Shown piece after piece: positions 19,534 to 28,569 of a stretch of 64,000 bases of DNA. Source of the stretch: Methanobacteriota archaeon (GTDB lineage Archaea; Thermoplasmatota; Poseidoniia; Poseidoniales; Poseidoniaceae); NCBI GenBank assembly GCA_018650165.1, contig JABIGM010000018.1, positions 1-64,000 of the forward strand, written 5' to 3'. Numbering within the stretch: the stretch's first letter is position 1; every line of letters starts with the position of its first letter. Under the pieces are notes generated by a model, which was not told where the DNA came from, searched no databases, and was given only the letters and a program-made list of their open reading frames with translations. Position numbers and translations under genes: made by a program.

Positions 19534-20820
19534 ATGTCCGATGAATCCGAACCCCGATTTTCGCAAGCCGGAATTTTACAACTAATCAAAAATATGCTCT
19601 CACCACGTACTATTCCTCACATCATAATGATCGCACTGATTTCTATAACATTGCTATTCTTAGTCAAATCACAGGAAGTATTTGTCGCAATGATGTTTAT
19701 TTCATTGGCTATTTCTTATTCACTCATTGCAATTTTTGCAAATAAAGAAATGGTCCAGAGCCTGACTATACTTCCAAAAGAGAGCGGGGATGCTGCCCTT
19801 ATAGTTCGGTTTTTATTTAGTTTTCGAATAACAATTGTCCCATTGCTTCTTGCAACTGTGATAACAGGGTTGATGTGGACTATGCTTGGTGGACAGAGTA
19901 ATACCTGGGTTGCTCCAATTTTAGCTTCATTATTCATTGTCTGGTCCATAGCACAAGCCGCATCATTTAGGACTGGAATGGTCGAGTGGTTAGCAAATGG
20001 TTTAGGTGATGCTAAACTTCACAGTTATCGCGAAAAACTTTCCACAGCCTCACAAATTATTCTTGTCCAGAGTTTTGCATTTCTAATTATTTGGATTGGT
20101 CAAATGATTACTGAAGTAGAACAAATGTCATTTGGAGAAGCCCTATTGGGGGGATTGCTATTTTTAGCAATTAGTGCCTCTCTACAAGCCTTTACAATAT
20201 GGTTAACCCGAGATGAAAGACAATCCGCTGGAAATGAAAAGGGGTTGGCTGGCTTTTCTTTCAAATGGATGACTGTTGCGCAACTATTCATCACATGGCA
20301 CGCATTTAGCATCTATCGAAGGGCCATGATGGAACCATCTGAAACATCAACATTGGTTGAAGAAGGCATACTCATGGCGTTTACTGTAATTTTTGCTGTT
20401 TGGTCACTCACGACTTACACGGTAAGAGATGGTAAGAGACTGATATCTGAAAATTCGGCACTACCGCTAGGGATCTCATTTGGTTATGCCTATGCAGGTT
20501 CTGTAGCAATGCTCGTTGGAACATTTGAAAGTTTACGAGAAGTGATGATTTTTGGCCACGTGATATCAATTTGTGCAATGATGCTGCTGCTGCGTCCGAC
20601 ATTACGCACCAGTCGAATCTCAACCGACATACTCGACTATGCCAAAACTGTTGAAATCACTTCAAAAGAAAAGGTGGAGGATAGTGAAGATGAAGACAGT
20701 GATAAATCAGTGGAATCCAAAGAAACTTGGCAGGATGACAAGGATTTAGATTGGGAAAAGGGCTCCGAAATCTCAGAGGATGTCGAATGGGGTTCTGATG
20801 ATAAATCAGATGAGGCTTAA
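19534..20820 (+). CDS. Polytopic membrane protein with acidic C-terminal tail, uncharacterised
   Basis: Multiple hydrophobic helices followed by an E/D/K-rich tail. Confidence 0.65.
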   Translation: MSDESEPRFSQAGILQLIKNMLSPRTIPHIIMIALISITLLFLVKSQEVFVAMMFISLAISYSLIAIFANKEMVQSLTILPKESGDAALIVRFLFSFRITIVPLLLATVITGLMWTMLGGQSNTWVAPILASLFIVWSIAQAASFRTGMVEWLANGLGDAKLHSYREKLSTASQIILVQSFAFLIIWIGQMITEVEQMSFGEALLGGLLFLAISASLQAFTIWLTRDERQSAGNEKGLAGFSFKWMTVAQLFITWHAFSIYRRAMMEPSETSTLVEEGILMAFTVIFAVWSLTTYTVRDGKRLISENSALPLGISFGYAYAGSVAMLVGTFESLREVMIFGHVISICAMMLLLRPTLRTSRISTDILDYAKTVEITSKEKVEDSEDEDSDKSVESKETWQDDKDLDWEKGSEISEDVEWGSDDKSDEA

Positions 20821-21735
20821 TCCTGAAGTTTCATCTAGTCCAGAAACTACTGCGACCACACGTATCCTGCCTTGTAAGTCATCGCTTACTCGAGCACCTA
20901 GAATAACTTGGGCGTCCTCATCAAAGCGTGCAGTAAAAGCATCTGCAATTAGGCCAACTTGGCCTACGGTCATCCCAGGACCTCCTTCGATTTGTAGCAA
21001 ACAAGCCTTTGCACCTTCCAACGAAAGGTTAGCGAGAGGAGCTCCCAATGCATCTTCCAATAACGAGTTTGCATCATCTGGGTTTCCTTGCCCAACCATC
21101 AAAGTCGAGCCCCCCGCATGACCAACTATCGTCTTGAGATCCATCATGTCAAGGTTGATCAAGCCAAGTCGCATCAAAGTTCGAACGAGACCATCTACGA
21201 ATTCCTCGACCCATGAAGCACCCAATCTCCAATCTATCCCGCGCTCTCGGGCTTGCCATGCCAAACGGTCAAGTTCTAAGCGTACACAGACATCTGAATT
21301 TGCCTCAAGTTTTGGTAAGCCTTCACGGCTAACTTTGACTCGTGTTTCTTGTGCTTCAAATGGAATTGCTGCGATGGATATCACAATCGCTCCAGACAAC
21401 CTCGCCTGTCTGGCAAACTCCGGGCCAGCACCTGTACCGGTCCCGCCACCTAAGCCTGTAAGTAAAATCACCATTTCCACACCCTCCAAAAGGGTACGTG
21501 TCACGCCAGCAGCTTGACGCATTCGCTGTTCACCGAGTGGTGGTAATGCCGCACAACCGGCTGAGTCGAGATCCTTTCCCAAACGGATAACATGAGCATT
21601 GGGGGAGTCAAACGAATTTTCATCTGCGTCGATGAGAACTAAATCGATATCATGACCGGTCTTTGAGTGGGCCCGTTGAGCCCATGCACAACCCAAACCA
21701 CCGATGCCGGCGATGAGAATCTGTGCTCCATCCAT
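20806..21735 (-). CDS. FtsZ/tubulin-family GTPase, short divergent form
   Basis: GLGGGTGTGAGPEFARQAR tubulin signature, T7-loop-like NLDMMDLKTIV, N-terminal GIGGLGCAW. Confidence 0.8.
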   Translation of the reverse strand: MDGAQILIAGIGGLGCAWAQRAHSKTGHDIDLVLIDADENSFDSPNAHVIRLGKDLDSAGCAALPPLGEQRMRQAAGVTRTLLEGVEMVILLTGLGGGTGTGAGPEFARQARLSGAIVISIAAIPFEAQETRVKVSREGLPKLEANSDVCVRLELDRLAWQARERGIDWRLGASWVEEFVDGLVRTLMRLGLINLDMMDLKTIVGHAGGSTLMVGQGNPDDANSLLEDALGAPLANLSLEGAKACLLQIEGGPGMTVGQVGLIADAFTARFDEDAQVILGARVSDDLQGRIRVVAVVSGLDETSGLSLI

Positions 21736-21760
21736 ACAAGGTCCTTACATTGGAGGTTAT

Positions 21761-22090
21761 TCAATCTCTGCCCACATATCGTAGGTAACGTCGACGAGCA
21801 TCTCGTGCCCAAGAGTTGTCAGGTTCGAGTTGCAACACTTTGTTATACAGTTCAACAGCCTTTTCGAAATCGGAAAAATGTCGACCGTATAGGTGCGCTA
21901 AATTGTTCAAAACCGGGATGCAGTCTTCTTCTTCATCCAGCATAGCTAGAAGCATATCTTCGGCCCGTCCAAGATTATTTCTCAGCATTTCTGCTTCAGC
22001 CTCATCTAATTTCTCCAATTGTTCATTCGAGAGGTCATATGTATTCTCGAATGGGTGGTCTGACATGTACAGTCCTCGGTGCGTTTTCAC
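21761..22090 (-). CDS. TPR-like small protein
   Basis: NNLAHLYGRHFSDFEKAVELYNKVLQLEPDNSWARDARRRYL TPR consensus. Confidence 0.6.
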   Translation of the reverse strand: MKTHRGLYMSDHPFENTYDLSNEQLEKLDEAEAEMLRNNLGRAEDMLLAMLDEEEDCIPVLNNLAHLYGRHFSDFEKAVELYNKVLQLEPDNSWARDARRRYLRYVGRD

Positions 22091-22151
22091 ATATGTTTTG
22101 TCATTATATGATTAGTACAAAAAAACTGCCGAATTGTAACACTGCAAGACC

Positions 22152-22168
22152 CCCTATCGTAGATAGGG
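22152..22168. repeat. Perfect inverted repeat CCCTATC-GTA-GATAGGG upstream of respiratory cluster
   Basis: Read directly; 7-bp arms, 3-nt spacer. Confidence 0.6.
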
Positions 22169-22220
22169 CACGAACGATTATAGGCGCAATGCAAGTCGCC
22201 CAAATCAGTTGGGATAGGCT

Positions 22221-23009
22221 ATGGGCATGTCACGGGTTTTCATCCGAAGTTTGCTACCCCTAATCCTAGTGTCATTAATGCTTTTACCGGGGCTTAGTGA
22301 AGCCTACCCAGATGGTATTGGCGGTGAACAAAGCAATGCTGGTGAAACTATTGATGATGTTGCCAAAGAAGGTTGTCTTTGCCATGGTGGCGAAGCAAGT
22401 AATTCCGTAATGGTAATTCTTGTCGACGTACCGCACTCTTGGACTCCAGGAGATGCCTACACAATGAGACTAGAAATCATCGGCGGACCCGATTCAGACA
22501 AGGGTGGATTTTCTGCCCGAGTTAGCGCTGGTGAGTTATCTGGTGATGGACAATCGTGGGAGGAGGACTCGATGTCAAGGACACATTCGTCCTCTGCAAC
22601 CAGAATTTTCGAACTTATTTGGACACCTCCTGCCGAGGGAACAGGCACAGTAGATTTCTGGATCTCGGCTAATGCCGTGAATGGTGCAGATGGACCAGTG
22701 GGAGATAATTGGAATCAACTGGTTTTCAATTTGGTCGAAGTTGCAGAAGATGATGGTCGTGGCACACGCAGTTTGATTGCAGGTAGCGGGACTCCTGAAG
22801 CACCAGCTGCCGATGCCGGAGCAGTTGACTTACATTCGATGGGAGCGCCTTTCCGTGCGCACTGGCTAGGTTTACTTGGATTTGGAGCAGTTATCTGTGT
22901 AATTATATTCTGTGGGTTCCTCCTTAGATACGGATTTTCGACATCCTACAAGGGACGTAGTAACGTTTTGAGACTGCGATACAAGATTAACAGGAGAGGT
23001 GACCAGTGA
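22221..23009 (+). CDS. Secreted/anchored protein with CLCHGG motif, Reeler / choice-of-anchor-V-like domain, C-terminal TM
   Basis: Signal peptide; EGCLCHGGEASNSVMVILVDVPHSWTPGDAYTMRLEIIGG; TM near C-terminus; first gene of Rieske/cyt b cluster. Confidence 0.6.
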   Translation: MGMSRVFIRSLLPLILVSLMLLPGLSEAYPDGIGGEQSNAGETIDDVAKEGCLCHGGEASNSVMVILVDVPHSWTPGDAYTMRLEIIGGPDSDKGGFSARVSAGELSGDGQSWEEDSMSRTHSSSATRIFELIWTPPAEGTGTVDFWISANAVNGADGPVGDNWNQLVFNLVEVAEDDGRGTRSLIAGSGTPEAPAADAGAVDLHSMGAPFRAHWLGLLGFGAVICVIIFCGFLLRYGFSTSYKGRSNVLRLRYKINRRGDQ

Positions 23010-23461
23010 TGGCCAAGGATACAATCACCCGTCTTCTGGAGCAGGTCGCATCAGGCGATGTTAGTATCAAGGATGCTCGAAAGGCACTAGAAGATGCAAC
23101 GCTAACAGAAGACCAAATGGATTCAGCAATCAATCACGGGGTATTCAACCCTGCTGAACCAGGAACTATTATTTCAGCATCTCTTGCTCCATCGGGCTCA
23201 TCTGCGCTGGCTTTATTCTTCTTCGGATGGGGCATATTCTGGACAATTTATTGGTTTGGAACTATGCTTTACGGGTTCCTAAATGGCTCATCATGGGACC
23301 AACAACAACTCTCATACCATCTGGCAATGGGAATTTCAACTCTTATTATGATGGGGATAGTCTACATGAAGTGGGTTCTTCCAGACAAAATTATTGTTAA
23401 GCACAGGCGAAATAAGTACATCCCTGAGCATCCAAAGGATTGGAGAGAGTATAATTGGTGA
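23006..23461 (+). CDS. Small membrane protein of the Rieske/cyt b cluster
   Basis: Two hydrophobic helices; overlaps neighbours on both sides. Confidence 0.55.
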   Translation: MMAKDTITRLLEQVASGDVSIKDARKALEDATLTEDQMDSAINHGVFNPAEPGTIISASLAPSGSSALALFFFGWGIFWTIYWFGTMLYGFLNGSSWDQQQLSYHLAMGISTLIMMGIVYMKWVLPDKIIVKHRRNKYIPEHPKDWREYNW

Positions 23462-24315
23462 GTTCTATGGATGATATGAAGTTGAGACCAGCACCAACTC
23501 CCGAGAGTGCTTTATTGTCGTCAATACAAACGACTTCGATTAATCGAAGACAATTCTTGCGATATGGATTCAATGCTGCTGGAGGAGTTCTTGCTGCAAC
23601 ACTTGGAGCTCTTGGATTCGCTTCAATCTTGATGCCGCCTGGCGAAGGTGGCGGAGGAGATTCGTCTGTCCTATTCTGGGCCAAAGGTCGTGAAGAAGAA
23701 GCATGGTATGGTGCAAAACATTTGCAACCAATGCTAAAGTCGGATTTCGTGACTGAATCTGCTAATTCTAATATTGGAATGGCTGGAGCGCAAGGTGTTT
23801 GGAATGGTTTACCAGTTGTGGTCAATTATGTCCCACACGCACAAAACTCAGACTCTCCTATCGCTGACAACTCACCACGATTCCAAGAAATGGCTGGCTA
23901 TGATATCGGCAAGAACTACGTTGGCCATGCTACTGAATATCTACTTGGCAATCCTGATGTCTTTGACCCTAGTGGCAATTTAGTTATGATCTTCTCTCGT
24001 TGTACTCACTTATGCTGCATACCAGGATGGCAACTTGTTTCAAACTCATTTACTGCAGATAATTGGACCCCTGGAGGGGCAGATGATGGTGGTAGCAAAC
24101 TGTTCTGTATATGCCATTCAAGTCGTTTCGACCCTACTGCGATTGAAGTAAACCGAAACATAAACCGTTCAAATGGTGCTACATTCGACTACCTCGGAAT
24201 ACGTCGCGCAGGTGGCCCTGCCCCAGTAGGGTTACCGATAATTCCGATAATAATGAATGGCGACTCCATCGGGGCGTCAAGTGAATACACGGGCTGGCTG
24301 ACCTATTGCGATTGA
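23455..24315 (+). CDS. Rieske iron-sulfur protein with Tat-like signal
   Basis: NRRQFLRYGFNAAGG Tat-like motif; Rieske ligands CTHLCCIPGW and CICHSSRFDP. Confidence 0.9.
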   Translation: MVSSMDDMKLRPAPTPESALLSSIQTTSINRRQFLRYGFNAAGGVLAATLGALGFASILMPPGEGGGGDSSVLFWAKGREEEAWYGAKHLQPMLKSDFVTESANSNIGMAGAQGVWNGLPVVVNYVPHAQNSDSPIADNSPRFQEMAGYDIGKNYVGHATEYLLGNPDVFDPSGNLVMIFSRCTHLCCIPGWQLVSNSFTADNWTPGGADDGGSKLFCICHSSRFDPTAIEVNRNINRSNGATFDYLGIRRAGGPAPVGLPIIPIIMNGDSIGASSEYTGWLTYCD

Positions 24316-24316
24316 G

Positions 24317-25192
24317 GTGATTATCATGAATACAATATTTTGGGTACTCTGGTTCTTTATCGCTTTCATCACTGTGTTGATCGCATTCACACTTCGTAAA
24401 GAAAACGAAGACATTCCTCGTCGTGAAATTCTTCGGGCTGTAGAAACCAGTGGTAAAATGGGCTTTGCTGAAAGAACATTCCTTTGGGTGTTCTCATTCC
24501 TCGATACAAGATTCAGAATTCAAGATTACTGGAATATGAGTAAGGGCGCCTACTACAATATGCACAGACAAATGCCGCTTACACATGCAGAGAAGTACAA
24601 ACTCCGAATCATTTGGTATTGGTACCCATTGTACTGTCTTGGTGGCATATCATTCCTTTCGTTCATTATTCTTGTAATCACAGGTACTGTTCTTGGTATC
24701 TATTATGTCCCAGGTGGAGAAGGTGACCCTTCCCCTGCGTATGCGAGTATGGAATTCATCATGACTCAATTACCATTTGGATATATTATCAGAGCTGTTC
24801 ACCATTGGGGAACTCACTTCATGGTAGCATCTGTATTCCTCCATATGTGTCGTGTTTACTTTACAGGCGCATACCGCAACCCTCGTGAATTGAATTGGTT
24901 AATTGGTGTTGCACTCATGGCTCTGACAATTGTATTCGGATATTCGGGCTATCTATTGCCATGGGATAGCCTTGCATTTGGCGCTGCCACTATTGGGATT
25001 AACATGGCTAACTCAACGCCGTTAATTGGAAAATATGTTTCGACATTACTGTTCTCCGGCTCATCGCTGTCTCACAGGGCTGTGACTCGAATGTATTTCA
25101 TTCACGTATTCATATTGCCAGTTATTGTTACAACTTTGATCATCATACATTTGTTCATAGTTTGGGTTCAAGGAATTGCGGAGCCGCATTGA
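24317..25192 (+). CDS. Cytochrome b N-terminal domain (b6-like)
   Basis: RAVHHWGTHFMVASVFLHMCRVYFTGAYRNPRELNWLIG...GYSGYLLPWD and SHRAVTRMYFIHVFILP heme-binding motifs. Confidence 0.95.
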   Translation: MIIMNTIFWVLWFFIAFITVLIAFTLRKENEDIPRREILRAVETSGKMGFAERTFLWVFSFLDTRFRIQDYWNMSKGAYYNMHRQMPLTHAEKYKLRIIWYWYPLYCLGGISFLSFIILVITGTVLGIYYVPGGEGDPSPAYASMEFIMTQLPFGYIIRAVHHWGTHFMVASVFLHMCRVYFTGAYRNPRELNWLIGVALMALTIVFGYSGYLLPWDSLAFGAATIGINMANSTPLIGKYVSTLLFSGSSLSHRAVTRMYFIHVFILPVIVTTLIIIHLFIVWVQGIAEPH

Positions 25193-25201
25193 TATGGAGG
25201 T

Positions 25202-28012
25202 ATGAATATGGGTCTAATTGAGAATCTTGGTGCTGTTGCTTCATCCTATATGGATGAGAAAGAAAATCTTCAGACCACTGATGAAAGGCGTGTACGCACT
25301 ATGGCAGGACATGGTTTCTGGCCGCATGAAGTGCTACGTGACACACTTATTTTCGGATTTTTAGCTGCAGTATTGTTGTTTTATGCTTGGCTCATCCCAC
25401 CACCACTACACAGTGCAGCAGACCCCTTTGCCCAGGCTGGTTTCGTATTCCCTGACTGGTATGTTCTATTCTCATATGGTTACCTAAGGTGGGGTGAATA
25501 TCTACCTCAGTTCTCTGTCCCTCTTGGGCCAGTGGGTGAATTCTTCGGCCAGCCATCTTTCCCATGGAACGCTGCATGGTGGGGTGCTTTCCTTACAGGA
25601 ATCCCAGTTGGAATTCTAGCACTTCCACCTTTCCTAGGTGGACGTGAAAAGAGACCTGTAGAAGACCCCTGGTTTGCGAGTGCAGGTGTAGTTTATCTTG
25701 CACATATTTGGTTTATCTCAGTATTCTCAATCAATATCTTCCTAGAATTATATGGGAAGAACCGGAGTGATTTCTGTAAATTAGACAGTCACGGAGATTT
25801 GGTCTGTGGCGCACGAGCACCATGGATTGCTGATTTATTCAATGCCATACCATGGATCATGACAGGTATTCTGTTATGGATTGTCATCTACTTTGTAGCA
25901 AAATGGTTGTTCAATAATGCATGGGGTGCGAAATTTACTCCCGCCCATGGAAAGAAATTAATTGTAGGCGCCTTCATTGTTGCAACCGCAGCAAGTGTAG
26001 TCTCTTACCCTGTTTATGACAATGGTTTCTGGGATGCAAAAGGATTACTCACAATAGAAGACTATGGCGAATTAGAGGACATGCGTTCTCAACCTCTAGA
26101 TGTTCATGTTCACGAGCACAATGAGCACATGACTGACCAAGGATTCGAAGGTGATATAGTTCCAGCATCCGCCTGGATGCAATGGAACATATACCAACCC
26201 GCAAGATATTATTTAATTGATTTTGCCGATAGTAATGGGCATCAAAACCTAGATACTGGGGTCAATGGAGCAAGCGGACTCGAGACCTATTCAGGTGATG
26301 AAACTGCAGGTGAGTCAGGTTACTTCAACATCTCAAATAATCACTGGCCAGAAAATGTTGAATTTACAACTGTACCTGTCGATGCAACCTGTGCAACAAG
26401 AGCCAGTGAAGTCATTATCGATGGAGGAGTTCCGACCTCGGCAATGATGCAATCAAGCCTCATAATTACTGACCATAAAACCGGTGAAGTTGTGATTGAC
26501 ACAGACTGTTCTACTGGAGAAACTGGTGTTGAGTTAGGCGCTGGCCTTTACCACTATGAATTCCGTGCTTACTCTACAGATGCCCTTGCTGCTAACGAAA
26601 GCGTCACTGTTGAAACTCAATTCACAATCAAAGCTTACCAACCACTGCTATTGTATGGTGAAGACGCAGGCAATGGACTTGCAGGACATGCAGTTAATTT
26701 GTCGAATTCACTGGACATCGAATTAGAAGGAGACGAGATGGGCGTTGTTGTTAATCCAACATACCATGCCAATCCAAAGGCTCTAGATGCTAAATTGACC
26801 TATGCTATGTTTATCCCATGTTTGACAGCAGGCGCTGTTGTATTCATCCTGCTACGTAATATGGCAAGAGGATATGAATTTGAAATGAACAAGTGTTACG
26901 GCTGTGATCTTTGTGACGATGCATGTCCTGTGCGTCTGTTTAATGCTGGTGACAAGTTGAACATCATTTACAATTCATGGAACAATGAAGATGATGGTGT
27001 GCCTATGTATTCCTGTCTCACTTGTACCGCATGTACAAATGCGTGCCCACAACTAGTCGACTATGACTCATATGTTGACATCCGTCGCTCACTCATCGTC
27101 GGTGGACCTGCTGCTGAAATTCCTCACACTGTGCTACAAGCAGTTCTAGCTGCTGAGGCCGAAGAAGAGAGTGATGCAGACTTTGTACCTGTCAAAGAAT
27201 ATCCTATCGATTCAAACATTGGCTATTACCCAGGTTGTGTCGACTACCTCGACCAAGAAATGGTATTTAGCCACCTCAATGAGGGTGATATGAATCTTGG
27301 AGATTCTACCAATTCAGCATTCACCCTGTTTGAAGAAATGGGTGCTGAAGTGTCATACCTTGGACGCGACTTCCTCAAGTGCTGTGGCCATGACCAAAAA
27401 TGGCAGGGATTGGATGAAGTGTTTGACAAGTTAAAGTCATACAACCAGAAGAAGATTGAGGCATCTGGAATCGACACATTGGTTTCATCCTGTGCTGAAT
27501 GTTTCCGAACCTTTGCACGTGACTATGAATTAGAAGGTGTCAAAGTAATGCATACTACAGAATTCCTTATCGAAAATGGCTTCGATATGGAGATGAAGGT
27601 TGAAGACGAATTGACAGTAACCTATCACGACCCTTGTCGCTTAGGTCGCCAGATGGGAATCTATGACGAGCCTCGTGACTTGGTCAACAGTGTTGAAGGT
27701 GTCAAACTGGTTGAGATGGAGCACAGTGGCGAAGATGCAATGTGCTGTGGAGTCTCTAGCATGATGTCTTGTAATGAAAATGCACGCTCCTTGAGAGTTT
27801 CAAGGATGGAAGAAATTCGTAACACTGGAGCAGATATGATGATTACATCATGTCCAAAGTGTGTGTCTCACTTCGAATGTCTGAAGTTTGAAGATGATGA
27901 GAAGTATGACATCGAGATCCTAGATGTTGTCTCCTTCCTTGCACGCCAAGTAGAAGCAAAGAAGCAGGTCCATTCTGAGCCTGTATCTACGCATGTACCT
28001 GCAGAAGCTTAA
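25202..28012 (+). CDS. Fusion: cytochrome b C-terminal domain (subunit-IV-like) + extracytoplasmic domain + TM + HdrD/GlpC-like 2x4Fe-4S and two CCG domains
   Basis: FPDWYVLFSYGYLRW; CYGCDLCDDACP and CLTCTACTNACP; CCGHDQ...CAEC and CCGVSS...CPKC; one continuous 936-aa ORF. Confidence 0.9.
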   Translation: MNMGLIENLGAVASSYMDEKENLQTTDERRVRTMAGHGFWPHEVLRDTLIFGFLAAVLLFYAWLIPPPLHSAADPFAQAGFVFPDWYVLFSYGYLRWGEYLPQFSVPLGPVGEFFGQPSFPWNAAWWGAFLTGIPVGILALPPFLGGREKRPVEDPWFASAGVVYLAHIWFISVFSINIFLELYGKNRSDFCKLDSHGDLVCGARAPWIADLFNAIPWIMTGILLWIVIYFVAKWLFNNAWGAKFTPAHGKKLIVGAFIVATAASVVSYPVYDNGFWDAKGLLTIEDYGELEDMRSQPLDVHVHEHNEHMTDQGFEGDIVPASAWMQWNIYQPARYYLIDFADSNGHQNLDTGVNGASGLETYSGDETAGESGYFNISNNHWPENVEFTTVPVDATCATRASEVIIDGGVPTSAMMQSSLIITDHKTGEVVIDTDCSTGETGVELGAGLYHYEFRAYSTDALAANESVTVETQFTIKAYQPLLLYGEDAGNGLAGHAVNLSNSLDIELEGDEMGVVVNPTYHANPKALDAKLTYAMFIPCLTAGAVVFILLRNMARGYEFEMNKCYGCDLCDDACPVRLFNAGDKLNIIYNSWNNEDDGVPMYSCLTCTACTNACPQLVDYDSYVDIRRSLIVGGPAAEIPHTVLQAVLAAEAEEESDADFVPVKEYPIDSNIGYYPGCVDYLDQEMVFSHLNEGDMNLGDSTNSAFTLFEEMGAEVSYLGRDFLKCCGHDQKWQGLDEVFDKLKSYNQKKIEASGIDTLVSSCAECFRTFARDYELEGVKVMHTTEFLIENGFDMEMKVEDELTVTYHDPCRLGRQMGIYDEPRDLVNSVEGVKLVEMEHSGEDAMCCGVSSMMSCNENARSLRVSRMEEIRNTGADMMITSCPKCVSHFECLKFEDDEKYDIEILDVVSFLARQVEAKKQVHSEPVSTHVPAEA

Positions 28013-28059
28013 CTACAAACTAGAGTCTTACTCTGGAATCTGTTGTAACTTATAGTGAA

Positions 28060-28221
28060 CTAAATATTTAATTTGCGATTTAGTAAGTCAATTATTTCAG
28101 TAAATTGGGTCGAAAGTTCCAATCCAGTAATCGCTCCCCATGCAGCCATAACTGTCATCAAAACAATTAGATAAATCACCATCAACAATCCTTCAAAGTA
28201 TTCAATAATCCATGACATCAT
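28060..28221 (-). CDS. 53-aa membrane microprotein MMSWIIEYFEGLLMVIYLIVLMTVMAAWGAITGLELSTQFTEIIDLLNRKLNI (not in supplied ORF track)
   Basis: Manual translation: ATG to TAG, one TM helix. Confidence 0.5.
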   Translation of the reverse strand: MMSWIIEYFEGLLMVIYLIVLMTVMAAWGAITGLELSTQFTEIIDLLNRKLNI

Positions 28222-28283
28222 AGTTTTTCACTATGCTAAAGAAATTTGATTATAGTTATAATGATAATCCCGGATTTGACCCA

Positions 28284-28565
28284 CTAAGATTGCTCTTTGT
28301 CGTCTTCCATCCCTCGAATCTCATAGTTAGATGGGAATAGAGCCACGATAACTCCTGCAATTAAGAAGCCGAGACCCAAAGCAAATCTCTGCTCTACGAA
28401 AAGAAATTCTAGAGCGAAAACCACTAACAATAATCCGCCAATATTTGAAATCCAAACTAGTGCTTTGAAAGTTGAAAGTGAGACTCCTGTGGTATTGGCT
28501 CCTCTGGAGGGGCCGAATTCTCCACCGAATCTTTGTGCTCCGTCATGGTCTGGTTGGTCACTCAT
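28284..28565 (-). CDS. Small two-TM membrane protein
   Basis: ALVWISNIGGLLLVVFALEFLF and FALGLGFLIAGVIVALF helices. Confidence 0.6.
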   Translation of the reverse strand: MSDQPDHDGAQRFGGEFGPSRGANTTGVSLSTFKALVWISNIGGLLLVVFALEFLFVEQRFALGLGFLIAGVIVALFPSNYEIRGMEDDKEQS

Positions 28566-28569
28566 ATTC

